NCBI RefSeq assembly: GCF_040054535.1
Contig: NC_090780.1
Coordinates: 4,247,001-4,311,000 of the forward strand
Length of the DNA stretch: 64,000 nucleotides
From: Antennarius striatus
Lineage: Eukaryota > Chordata > Actinopteri > Lophiiformes > Antennariidae
Direction of reading: 5' to 3'
Positions 35,764-64,000 of the stretch are shown in pieces. Each line of letters starts with the position of its first letter. Positions within the stretch are counted from its first letter, which is position 1. A program made the position numbers and the translations under genes. The notes beneath the pieces were generated by a model. That model was not told the origin of the DNA. It did no database searches and saw only the letters and a list, made by a program, of their open reading frames with translations.

Positions 35764-37446
35764 AATACAGTAGATAGTAATATAATGAATATCAAAAAAT
35801 AATGAATAAATCACATTTAAAGTAGAATTCAGACAGTTGGTGAAGTAGATGTCTTGCCCAGTTGCTGAAATGCTATATGTATATGATAGGGAAAATAGCT
35901 AAGCAAGGGTTGTCAAAAGTGAATTGATTTATGAATGAAGTCAAATCTGTCTGACCTAAATTCTATTACAGTTCCTCCCTTTGCTATTAAACTATTAAAT
36001 AATCAAATAAAATGCCGTAAGCATTTGTATCAAAATGTAACTCTTAGATCTTTCATTGGACAAATCCTTGTATGATTATTAAATTTTGGTTTCAATTTGC
36101 TGTGCAGCTACATAAAAAAAGCTGTATCATTAAAAACAATACATCTCACTTTGAACCTTCACATTAAACTTTAGGGATGCTTAAACCATGCTAATTGCTG
36201 TCAGAATTCAATAATGATTCTCATCAAGTAATGAATGAGATCTGTAATATGTAAACTACAGTGATATTACCACATAAAACATATTTATATTAACTGGTTT
36301 ACAGAATTTCAGTTGAATATCAACACCTTTAGGAGCTATCCAGTGTACTTACTTTTTTTTTTTAAGGAAACTGCTGTTCACTGCTGTCTGTCTCCAGTCA
36401 GGTTCCAGATGGGTGTTAACTGTGGGCTTGTCGTTTTGACAGTAATAAACCCCTTTCAGAGACACTCTGAGCAATGTTACCCACTGGTTTTTCACGGGGC
36501 CTCTTTAGGACAGATTTACTGACGCGCACTTTGGCCCTAAACCGCTATAGGTTCTTGAAAAGGGGACACCAGAGGAAATGCAGCATGAAGCACCGTAATC
36601 CCTCCCTCAAAAGCTAAATTCCTGCTTTAGCAGTGCCGCAGGGTGCTTTTGGCTGCTCTGGTTGAAACATGTCATGAGAAGTAACACTGAAGTGCCATGT
36701 GTTGAACTGCTTCTCCTTTAGCATAAGTCCCCATGCAGGTGGGTTGATCTTCATCACATATAAGGTAAGGGTCAATTAAATGCACATTTTCAGAGTTCCT
36801 TGCATTGCTTTATTTTATAATTTTATTAGAACATATTTTAAAGTTTTAATTGTGTAAACATGAATTTTGATGTCCCAAATTTTAGACATTTGCATGAGTG
36901 TTCTCATATACAGTACTTGTCACACCAAAAGCAAACAAATTAGTCACTGCTATTCTTTTTAATTGTCTCATTAAGCTGGCATAGATCAGAAATAGATTAT
37001 GATTTATTTCATTACTGTAATATGTACTTCCCTTTGAAATTGAGAGGCACTGGTCACACATGTTTGAGCCCTGGGTGTAAGTACTCACCCTCTTCTTCAG
37101 TGACTCTAAACTTGGACAAATGCCTGACCCCACAAAAATGCTCAGAGAGGTAATACAAGAAGACTGGATGTAACATATTCACATAAACCCTTTTATGGAT
37201 GTAAACAAGTCAAATGAATTCTGATACTTTCTAGGTCAAGTCTTGAAACAGATGCATATTTTTTGCCATGGTCAATAACCATGAATGTTGTTATTTTCTG
37301 TATAACTTTTATGCAGTTGTTGACTGTTTTTTCATTTGCTTGTAAATCTTGACAAATCAATGTACTAGTACAAAATATAAAGTTAAACCACACCCACACA
37401 CATTTTTATATGCAGAGCAAATAATAGCAGTCAATAGTGTCTATAC

Positions 37447-37880
37447 ACTGTTCAGCCATAATATTAAAACTGACAGATAAAGTGAATTACAGCGTTATCT
37501 CTTTTCTTTGAAACCGTCAGTAGGTGGGATGTATTAAGCAGCAACTAAACATTTTGTCCTCAAAGTTGATAAAGCAGAATAAATAGGTAAGCATAAGGAA
37601 TGAAGTGAGCTTGACAAACGCCAAGTTGCGATGGCTAGATGACTGGGTCAGAGCATCTCCAACGTCTCTTGTGAGTTGTTCTCTGGTCTGCAGGTGTCAG
37701 TACCTATCAAAAGTTGTCCGATGAAATACAGCAGTGAACCATGGGTGGTGGAGTCATGGGTGGCCGAGGCTCGCTGATAAACATGTGGAAGGAGGCTGGC
37801 CCATGTGTTCTGAACCAACAGATGGGCTACTGTAGCTGAAACCGTCAGAATACACAACATCACCCATCTGTATGTCTTAG
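37447..37880 (+). mobile_element. Decayed Tc1-like transposon 5' part
   Basis: Begins near TTCAGCCATAATATTAAAAC and continues into a frameshifted transposase N-terminus (nucleotides for GKHKE, TGSEHLQ-type text; MARRLGQS-like at about 37629). It is recognisable from the order of segments only. Confidence 0.6.
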
Positions 37881-38490
37881 GAGAAACCAGCATCCAAAAA
37901 AACCAAGCTGAAATATACACTTCAACTGTGTTGAAAATTTTATTGTCTCCAAAGTAAATATTTATTTATTTTAACATGACTTTTGCCACACTAAAATTAT
38001 GTTACATTGTTCTTTTTCAAGCTTCAATTTTATTGAGAGTTTACATTGATTCAACCAAACACAGAAAACATTGTTGTGACTTTGAAAAAATTAACCAGCA
38101 TGCAGTACATTAAAATAAACCATTTGCTACACTTTTAGTAACTAGTATTTTTTTGCTTTAAAATGAATTTAGTATGATTAAAAAATATAAGATTGAGTGC
38201 TGATGTTTCAATTTTATTGCGACTGCACAATTTAAGTTAAAATAAGGAAGATTGCAGCTTTTATTTCAACAGAATCTGTATCCATAAGACTTAATTGTGA
38301 ATTTTACTAATTCAGTCTTTCTAAGTAATTTCTTCCTCAAAACACTTTTTTTCTAGCCAAAAGGAAGTTGGTGAGATACTACTAAATTAAATCACATTCT
38401 GTATTTGTTTATTTCTGACAGTTCATTGTCTGCATTGCCAAAAGACACATCCTTGTTTTCAGGAAATTCTCCCATCTCCATTGTGTCCAT

Positions 38491-55398
<16,908 letters not shown>

Positions 55399-56712
55399 CT
55401 ATTCAAATAAAACAACATAGGTCAATTAGACAAGCCTATTATACAGAGTGGACAAGTTATAATATAGGACATATAATAGATTCTTTTAAGTATGAGAATT
55501 GAAGGTACTCTTGGTGATTCTGGCTAATTATGATCCGGGAATGAAAGAGTGCTTGTTAGTCGCCTGTCTAAACATCAATCATTGTCCACTGCTGACCAAC
55601 TCAAGTCAGTGTCTGACAAGCTGGGAATACAAATCATCTTTCAACAACATTTTTCCAGAATCACCTGCAGCCCTTTCAATTACTTGTCAGGTCTTAGCAC
55701 ACTTTTAGACCTAATAAGTAAAAATAATAAGTTATACTAAACATCCATATGCAATTTAATTATAGACAATGAAGTCAACTCTAATTCCTTGATATGTAAT
55801 CTACTAAAGACTTTTCAGTGTAAACTTCCAACATAACCAAGTCACATTAAAATTTTTATACTCATTTAAAAAATGTGTTTAACAGTGAAATAAACGATAA
55901 CAGAACAGAAACATTTTTTTTTCTAAGAAGAGACAAATCAACTATTATTACTTACATATATAGAAATGATATGTTTTTATAATTTGCATTCTCAATTATA
56001 AAACATTTTTTTCATATTTACAGTACAGTACACATTTAAAAAAGAGATATTTGAAAATGAATAAGGTGAGAAATGGCAAGAGTTCCGAACTAAATTAGCC
56101 TGACCTTCTGCAGTTCTGAATCTGACCCTGTCAGCGAAGTGTTTTACTTGTTTTCATGCCTTGAAAAACCTCTATTGCCTTTTTTTGCTCGACCAGAATA
56201 TAAGTGAGTTAATTTTTTTATCACCACTGGTTTTAGATCTCTTGTGTGTTGGCTGTATTCCCTTACAAAATTGAGCACTTACACTGGGTCAAATGCTCAC
56301 AATGAACAGTAAGACCAAGAGTGAGATGAATCTTCTCCAGCATGTCAAGTAGGAATAGAAAGTATGCATTATGACAAATTTACATTTAACATTCACTTAA
56401 AAAAAACCCCAATAAAGATTATGTTAGGAAGTCATATTTAACAATATACATTAAGTTTTTTTATAGCCTACTGATGTTAGTAGCCAATGTTTAACCTTGA
56501 TATGAACGAGCATTCTCACTTTGTTTACATACGTATTATTGTAATAAGCTAATAGTCAGTATTTTCTTCAGTATTCAACAAATTCAATATTTTTACATAA
56601 ACATAATTGTTTATGTTGTGTAAAATGTAAGTAGTTAATATTAGTAATATTAATATAATATAATAATATCTATCTTCAATTACATTATGGTTTATATCAA
56701 TCAAGTTGATTA

Positions 56713-56982
56713 CAGTATTTTCTGCACTATGAGGTACACTGGATTATAAGGCACACCTTCATTGAATGGCCTATTTAAAAAAAATAAAAATCATGCATAA
56801 AGTGCACTAGATTATAAAGCGCATTGGATTATAAAGCACACTGGATTACAAAACGCCTCTGAGAATTCATCTTCAATGATTGGTCTATTTTAAAACTTTT
56901 TTCATCTATAAAGCACATTGGATTATAAGAAATTGAGAAAATTAAAAGCTTTTAGGTGCGCCTTATAGTGCGAAAAATGCTG
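56713..56982. mobile_element. Short TA-flanked inverted-repeat element (MITE)
   Basis: TIRs CAGTATTTTCTGCACTATGA and CAGCATTTTTCGCACTATAA (right end reversed) flanked by TA. The interior has repeated GGATTATAAAGC motifs. The TA duplication and end sequence fit a pogo/Tc1-mariner MITE. Confidence 0.7.
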
Positions 56983-57371
56983 TAGATGTTTTTCTCTGGC
57001 TAGGTCTATGAAACCAGAGTTAATTCTAAATATAATAATGTTTGTGTTCAATACTTTACTGATGCCCCGAGAGCTAGAGGGGAAATTCTTGGGGCTTGAC
57101 CCACTGACGTGGCTGACACTATTACATAAGTGGCCATAACCACCCCTTTGCACTACCCGTATTTATGTACAAAGTTGAACTTTGACACGACTATACTCAA
57201 ACTGCTTTATTTGTATTTGAATAGTTATCAATAGGCTAATAAAATATTATTTGTAGATTATTTGTAGCTCAGTTCAGTATAAACTGAGAACTCTCAATAG
57301 GAAATGTTTTTTTTTTTTTTGGTGTGATGTTAGAGGTCCATATTCATCTCAGCTGACTTTTCACATTTCTG

Positions 57372-57376
<5 letters not shown>

Positions 57377-57444
<68 letters not shown>
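57377..57444. repeat. CT microsatellite
   Basis: About 68 bp of pure CT, upstream of gene C exon 2. Confidence 0.95.
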
Positions 57445-57447
<3 letters not shown>

Positions 57448-57953
57448 GGATGACATTAATTCAGATTTCAGTGCTGTATATTACTCCCAGAAACCCTGGG
57501 AGTGCCTTATGTGGACTAACCCAAACCAATATCGAGATGAGCATCACTGCCTGCTGATCACAGGCGGTCCAGGGATCTCTGGTCTTTAATTATTTTTTCT
57601 TGGAAAGAGACACCTGTAATAGGCAGAATATAATTTATAGGTTTTCTAGTTTAAGTAAGGAGAAATGAGCAAGGTTCCCAATCATTTTGCAGTTTGAAGC
57701 ACATTGGAGGTAAATTGCTTGCAGCAGTTGTGTGTGTGGCAGCGCACAATGACTTTGCTGCTGTTAACAAAGAAGCAGAATATTCACACTGTGGAATCAT
57801 GAGGGTGATGTGGGCATCCTTTAAAGCTATATGCTTGCATGGATCAGCCTATTATTGTAGTGCAGTTTTTAAAGCTGCATGTTTAAGCCAGGCATTGATT
57901 TATTTACAGTTAGCAAAAGGTGTGATGTCATTGGCATCACTCGTCTAACTAAA

Positions 57954-58029
57954 GAGGATACTGTTTTTGCCAGTCTTTATTTTCTTGAATTGAGGATACT
58001 GTTTTTGCCAGTCTTTATTTTCTTGAATT
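57954..58029. repeat. 38-bp tandem duplication
   Basis: Two adjacent copies of a 38-bp unit starting GAGGATACTGTTTTTGCC, without visible differences. Confidence 0.9.
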
Positions 58030-61000
58030 GGCTTTACTGTTGTTATCAGAGAGCATATCATTCATTTTTGTTCATTAGAAATGGATGTTTTATTTCCTGG
58101 TAGTTTTAGCTGTAGCTTTTGTGGCAACAGTGTATGGGAATCACCTGCATTTTGTGCATTACATAATGTTTTCCACAAAGCCATACAGTTACGGAATTAA
58201 ATTGCAAAGGATGCTTTGGGTTTAAATCTGAAGAATCTACAGCCTGTATTTGAGTGTTCTGCCATTTGCTACCAATGCTTTCATTTTTGTTTTTCTTTTT
58301 GAAGTTTTTTTTTCGTCTTATTTTATGCCTCTTATAATTTATGAAGGACTTCGGAAATACCTTTGTGTTTGAAAGATGTTTTTTTTAAGTACGACAAGCT
58401 TGACCTGCTAAGTAAATAAATGAATGGATGTTAAAGATCAGATTCTAAAAGCTTTTCAAAGCCTGCTGCATCATCAAAAATATCCCATTTTTGTTGTTTG
58501 ATGTTATGTTTACTTTAATTCATCCAGCTTTAACCAATTGCTGTTCTTGGCTTTTGGGACATGACATCATTGATTCTACTGGTCAGTTGTCCTATATGTC
58601 CTAAACGGAACTTGTGTACTAGAAAACAAGTGGCTTTTTTTTTTCAGGGATGCTAAGAGAGAACATGTTCCCTCTAAGGTTTGGCTTCTCAGAGCATTGT
58701 GTTCTTTGTTTCCTTTAATCCCTTGTAATTGTCACAAGAATACAGGGAAATAAAAGTCTTGAGAGTTGGGTAAACTGAAGAGCTTCTAGATGTCATCAAA
58801 GTAATTCCAGCTGATTATGTTGGGACCTCTGTGTTTCATGCACTTAGCAATGTCCTAGTTTGTGTTTGTTATTGTATTAAAATACAACCACAAATTAAAT
58901 TTTCTTTAGTGTTTCTGTTGAAAAAACAAAGGTGTAAGAAAATGTTGTAAAAAATTGGATGTTAAAGATTGGAGATTTGTATGATTTTAAGGGGCTAATC
59001 TGTCAGTCAGGTTGACTTGATTTTAGACGAGATCATACCACCAATTGTGAATGAGCAAGTTCATTTGTTCAAACTAAATTCAGCATTCTGTACAGGAGAG
59101 AAAAATTCAAATTCAAAATAAAAGACAATTCCAGCATGGCATCATATGAAGAATGTTGTGAATGTCACAAAGAAATGTATATCTTGTGACACTGAAAGTT
59201 GAATCATCCATTCAGGGTGACCCCTTTCAAGGAATAAGGAAGACCACATGCAACTCACCCAACATGGAGTCATGCACTGAACAACTTGAGTCATGTGTAA
59301 GTAGATTTCCTCTTTGCTCGCATACCTTTGTCATCCGGGTGAACTCCTTCTGAACCGTCGACTTAACACGCAACATGACAGCAGGAGAGGGAACAGGACA
59401 GGTAAATATTAATCCTGACAAAGGCACCAGGTTGGAACTTCGACAGGATTATGGACACAGTAAACATACAACACTACAATAAACAGTGTAACCCAGGAAC
59501 GGGGGCACAGACACTGACATAACTTAGGTAGAACTACAAAACTGTAACAACCACAACTACAAATACGATTAGTCAGACAAAATACCATACAGTACATGTT
59601 AGCAGTATGTTTTTGCAACAACACATGAACACTGTAAGTGTGCTTTGCAAATGCCACTTAACCTCAAGCTCACGCAGGCATTTTCTCATAGCTGACATCT
59701 CAGGATGATCCTGTGCAGTGCTTGAGAGAAATAATGTGCAATGGGGAAAAGGATTTGTTTGGAAACTGGTTGTACATTATACTTATTTTTGTCGTTTAAT
59801 AAATATGGCCATTGTTTCTTGTTTCTGAAAGATGCAGACAAAAACTGTGGAGCATGTATTTCTTCAGAGACACTCAAGACAAAGTTGTTGAATGATATGG
59901 ATGACACTTCATTCAAAGATGTATCTGCTTATTTTTCAGAGACAGAAGGTCCACTTTAAAGTAGAATCAGTTGTCTTGTTTTCAAAAAGATTGTCTTTGC
60001 TGGATTTTCTTGACATCATGGATGACGTAGCTGCAAAACCTTGTATATTATTTGGAGGTCTTCCATCTGACAAAAGAAACATGGTGCTTATCTTTATTAT
60101 CTCTTTGCTGGAGTGGATATGATCTGAGCATGTAATAGCATTATTCAGATAAAGATCCATGGATGCCCATTTCATGAGGTGGCAGGCTTTCTGTCTTGCA
60201 GGAGTTTCTTGAAAGTAATTCCGTGCTAATCTTCAATTTATGTAAAGATTAGCTTGGTAAGTCAAGAAGATCCCAGATAAGAGGAAACAGCTGCAATAAC
60301 CACCCCATTACTGACTGAAAAAGAAACGGAGTCCACCTCAGTGCACATACCTGCCTGCCCAGTGGCAGTTTGGTCAGTCACCTTTGACCTCTTCCACATC
60401 TTGGTTTCCTGTCAAGCTCTGTTGTATCAAAAGCCCTGTGAAAGAAAAGTATACTGGTAAAGTGATATATCATGGAGCACCTTGCCAATACGCTAACTGG
60501 CCAGTGTGGGGTATCAACCAGTGTCACTGACAGCACAAAGAATGAATACTAATGTCTGAAATCCCTCAGTTGGTGACAATTTGAATGTGTTGCTCTTAAA
60601 TAATATGATGGAATTGTAAGGGTTAGTGTTATTTCCCTGCACATATTATCATAGCTATAGTCTCTGATCAGTGATGTATTGTTATTGTCAGTGTTTGTGT
60701 GTCCGTCTGTCCATCCGTCCGCCAAATATCTTCACAACCATTGGAGATAAAAAGATGAAAGAAAAAGTACATTAAACAGGCGGCAAAAGGGATGAAAATG
60801 AGATGATGACCTTGACCTTGATAAAACTAGGTCAAGGTCAAATTCCAACTTTTGTACATTTTTTTGCACATATCTCAAGAACCGGATAAGATGGAAAGAC
60901 AAAACAAAAGGCATATATTATATTCAGGGGGGCAAGGGGATGAAAATTAGATCACGGTCAAGGTCAAATTTTCACTTTCAAACCTCTCTAATGCCCAGAA

Positions 61001-61428
61001 CAATATTGTAGGTTGTCCTGAGTCTGTGTGCTACAGTATACCTCCAGCAGTGGTCAGCTTAAAATATGAAATAAAAAGCCAAATACCCTATTGTACAATG
61101 TAGAATTCATTGCTGCAACCTTTCAGAATTAATTTCAGATGAGTTACATGTTTTGTGGGAGGGAGATATGTTAACCACCACTGTTATTTGGTTGGATCAG
61201 GGCAGTTCATATAACAACAGCTGTGACATGACACATGAGAATCATGGCTGACTCACATGACATTTTAGCTGCTACATGAGGAACATATCTCTGTTCTGAC
61301 AGTTGATGTGCATCACCGTAAGCCATTACCATATTCTGTTCTGAAATCTGATGTAGTAACTCAATTTAAAAGGTTGTTCCTTTTCATTGGACCAATACTT
61401 AAAAGTGAAGTATTATACTTTTCAGCTA

Positions 61429-61764
61429 GGGGCGGCAAGGTGGTGCAGTGGTTAGCGCTGCCGCCTCACAACACAGCGGACCCGGGTTCGAGTCCCGCTC
61501 TGTGCGGAGTTTGCATGCTCTTCCCGTGTCTGCGTGGGTTCTCTCCGTGTTCTCGGGCTTCCTCCCACCTCCAAAAGCATGTGCTTCAAGTTGATTGGCC
61601 GTTCCAAATTGCCTGTAGGAATGAGTGTGTATGTGCATGGTTGTATGTCTTTGTATGTGGCACTGGCGTCGTGCCCGGAGTGTCCCCAGCCTCATGCCCC
61701 ATGCCGCCGAGATAGGCTCCGGCTCCATGACCCGCTGCGGTGGTAATCTGAAGATGACTGACTG
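61429..61764 (+). mobile_element. tRNA-derived SINE, second copy
   Basis: Same family as the SINE at 13.7 kb, with a perfect 12-bp target duplication (acttttcagcta, 61417-61428 and 61765-61776) and a GACT-repeat tail. It carries the GGGTTCGAGTCCC B-box. Confidence 0.88.
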
Positions 61765-62407
61765 ACTTTTCAGCTAAAGAGTTTCACAAAATAGTGATGA
61801 CATAAATGTAAGTCCTGTTGGAAGTTTCTCATGAGTGCTCTGTTTGAATGACTGCACACAGGAAGACCCTAAAGGCTTACTATTGTGTATAATTTATTCC
61901 AAATTAAGAAGTCTTTTTAATTACATGGTTCTTGAAACCTCTCTTCTTTAACGGTTATAACACATATCTTGTGGAGCATAGCAATAAATGCTGATTAAGT
62001 CTTCATTTATTAAGAGCATAACAAACAAATCTAATTATCTTCCATTCTGAAATAGCACATCAGGTATTTAATTTACAATCTGAATTTTTTGCTCTGAGAA
62101 GAGGGAAATCAAAAATTGAAAATTCCGGTTTTTACAGGGCCCATGTGTGTACTAGTTCTCTAAATGCTGATTTGACTACTGGTCGACTTGTCTTTTCCTC
62201 TTTGAACTTTTTTACATCCGGCCTCAGTTTTGATCAGGGCTTTGAACCAGAATTTTTTGCCAATCGGTTTGTTCCGAACAGAAACTGAATTATAACGTTT
62301 CTGGTTTTGCATTCCACCCATAAACTGACGTTCCTGAACCAGTTAGAACAAAAAATGAAGTTCCCGAATCGGTTAATAACGTTCCTTGTAAATTTAATAT
62401 GTAAGTG

Positions 62408-63511
62408 CTGTATTTTGCGCACCATAAGACGCGCTTAAAAGCCTTAAAATTTCTCAAAAATCAATGCTGCACCTTCTAACATTAAGCGTCTTCTGTGTAC
62501 ACTGAGTTCCAAGATTTGTAAAAATGTTTTTGTGTGATTTTAGTCAGCGATCCACCAGATCGGCCATTGTCCACCGACATAAGACGTATTATGTCACTAC
62601 GTACACCAGCAGCGATGGACCAATTAGAGAACATGACGCGAGGCTATGTCCAGCACACCTCCGGTAGGTACCGGTACTGTACCGCAGGTATGCTGTTAAC
62701 CACATCTGATTGGCTAAAGACCCCAGACAATGACGTCAGCGAAGAGACAAGCTCATGACACAACATGTAAACTCCAGGCTATCAGTTCTGGTTGTTCCGG
62801 TTCACGTAAAGAGACTGAGGGGCTTTTTTCACGCTTCGCCATCTCTCTTGATCTGTGACTCCATGCACCCCCCCCCCACACACACACACACCACCGCTTC
62901 TGTCAGAAACCACGTCAAGCGGCTGAATTCAGAGCTTGTCATTATCCTGGAGGATTAACGAAAGAACTCCAACTGCTGGACATCGGTGTGAACACAGCCT
63001 TTAAAGTTAAGCTGCGTGCGTTGTGGAGTGATGGATGAGACGTGAACACACGTTTACCAGGACTGGAGGCAGTGTCGAGCGAGTTACACCCCCACAATAT
63101 GTGGTGGATTGTGGATCCTGGAGTAATGTGTCTGCTTCGACTTTTGTCCAATGTTTCGCAAAAGCCGGCATCATTACCGGACAGACACCCGGAAACCAGA
63201 CGGTCAGCGATAGAGAAACTACCGAGATATTCATTGCAGACCAAAGATGAGGACTTCGAAGGATTTAGTACAGATTTATTAAAAAATAAAGAAATAAAAA
63301 CATATTTAAAAAATAATGTCGTTTTTTTTATTTATTTTTTTATTTAAATACGTAGTACAACACAGTCCAACCACAGTCACCTTTTTGCTTTGTTATCAAG
63401 CATGCACCGAACAATATGGTGCGCCATGTGTCCGGTTAAAGTACAGAAATAAACTCCGTTATTTAGACTACGCCTCTTTGTACAATGAGCTAAATGGTGC
63501 ACAACATACGG
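62408..63511 (+). mobile_element. Decayed pogo/Tigger-type transposon
   Basis: Left end CTGTATTTTGCGCACCATAA and right end (reversed) CCGTATGTTGTGCACCATTT. The 62.9-63.2 kb interval encodes, in broken frames, LTKELQLLDIGVNTAFK then REHTFTRTGG and FVQCFAKAGII, the order seen near the C-terminus of pogo-like transposases. It is GC-richer than its surroundings. Confidence 0.65.
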
Positions 63512-64000
63512 TAACTTAAGGACTTTTAAATTGGCAACTAGTTTAGTTTATAGACTATAGACTATAATTATAGATATATCCCTATCCTAGAGTAAACAGT
63601 ACCACAGCACTACACCACTGCTTTATGACAGTTATATCACTGTAGTTAAGGCTTATACCTCCTACTTAGACACTACATGAAATAAGACAAGAATAACTTC
63701 CACCAAGTCATTTACTGCTGAACAACAGATCTTCATTGTTCTTCTCCCATAGCTCAATATTGCTCCAAAGTGCTGGCAGTACGGGAACACACTGCTCTGA
63801 AAATGACTGCAGCCAATGAGTTAATGTCTAAATCATACATTTTTAAGATTGACACACTGCAGTGTTTGCCTGTTATGATTAAAATGACTGGGAGACTGCC
63901 CTTTTCTTAAATGCTGCTGATAGCCGCTACATCTCTTTTCTCTCATCCCGCATCCAGTGAATGACAGGAAGTGAAACATGAGGTCAAATAGTTTTTTCAA

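Larger units (their letters stand above)
34909..38407. other. Intergenic region between genes C and B
   Basis: 3.5 kb with a SINE head (35.7 kb) and a decayed Tc1 element (37.4-37.9 kb). The 36.35-36.75 kb part is GC-richer than its surroundings and has E-box-like CAGATG, so it is a possible but unproven regulatory segment for gene B. No coding sequence recognised. Confidence 0.6.
55399..64000. other. 5' region of gene C: first intron and upstream
   Basis: 8.6 kb holding the MITE (56.7 kb), CT microsatellite, 38-bp duplication, a diverged repeat with AGGTCAAGGTCA motifs (60.8-61.0 kb), a SINE (61.4 kb) and a pogo-type remnant (62.4-63.5 kb). Exon 1 of gene C should be here. No other gene recognised. 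Confidence 0.6.

Noticed and set aside
62534..63250. GC-richer segment as a CpG-island promoter
   Set aside because: It lies inside a pogo-like element with recognisable ends and transposase remains.

Overview
The window looks like genomic DNA from a teleost fish. Supporting this are introns of about 80-1000 bp, many long CA/TA/GT microsatellites, an RTE-type (Rex3-like) LINE with an ATGG-repeat tail, tRNA-derived SINEs, and hAT, Tc1 and pogo-like DNA transposon remains. No real tRNA, rRNA or bacterial-type feature was seen.

The main content is a head-to-tail cluster of three paralogous muscle genes, all on the minus strand, that I recognise as igfn1 (immunoglobulin-like and fibronectin type III domain containing 1). 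Gene C (about 55.4-38.5 kb, first exon not resolved), gene B (34.9-27.6 kb, complete) and gene A (20.2-1.7 kb, complete if the proposed first exon is right) share one exon plan. Reading exon by exon with splice sites gives a 1421-aa product for B, a 1221-aa product for A and 1454 residues plus an unknown N-terminus for C. The open frames close exactly across 22-24 exons in each gene. The shared order is: N-terminal PGVMITQF motif, Ig1, an IGFN1-type helical segment (FWE..LSA.KK.YE.IC), Ig2, Ig3, a fast-evolving low-complexity linker, Ig4, Ig5, Fn3-1, Fn3-2, Fn3-3, Ig6, Fn3-4, Ig7. Gene A lacks Fn3-3, has exons 5 and 6 fused, and replaces the long linker exon by a short one plus three tiny symmetric exons. 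The family is known from sarcomere/Z-disc proteins of skeletal muscle, so these should be structural sarcomeric proteins; expression is not visible here.

Layout: 1-1.7 kb is the 3' flank of A; 1.7-20.2 kb is gene A with a hAT element holding a nested SINE (13.1-14.4 kb), an RTE LINE (15.9-19.4 kb) and a curious composite insertion (3.4-4.9 kb); 20.2-27.5 kb is intergenic with microsatellites and hairpins; 27.6-34.9 kb is compact gene B; 35-38.4 kb is intergenic with a Tc1 remnant; 38.5-55.4 kb is gene C with a decayed LINE and a second hAT plus nested SINE; 55.4-64 kb is 5' flank or first intron of C, with a pogo-type MITE, a SINE and a decayed pogo/Tigger-type element.

The most striking observation is at 3449-4936. 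A minus-strand LINE fragment with its own 12-bp target duplication has received a block of about 0.5 kb copied from 19.4-19.9 kb. The block carries a second, inverted, splice-site-complete copy of igfn1 exon 2 of gene A. The divergence pattern suggests templated repair (ectopic gene conversion) rather than simple duplication, and it leaves the gene flanked by inverted repeats about 14 kb apart.
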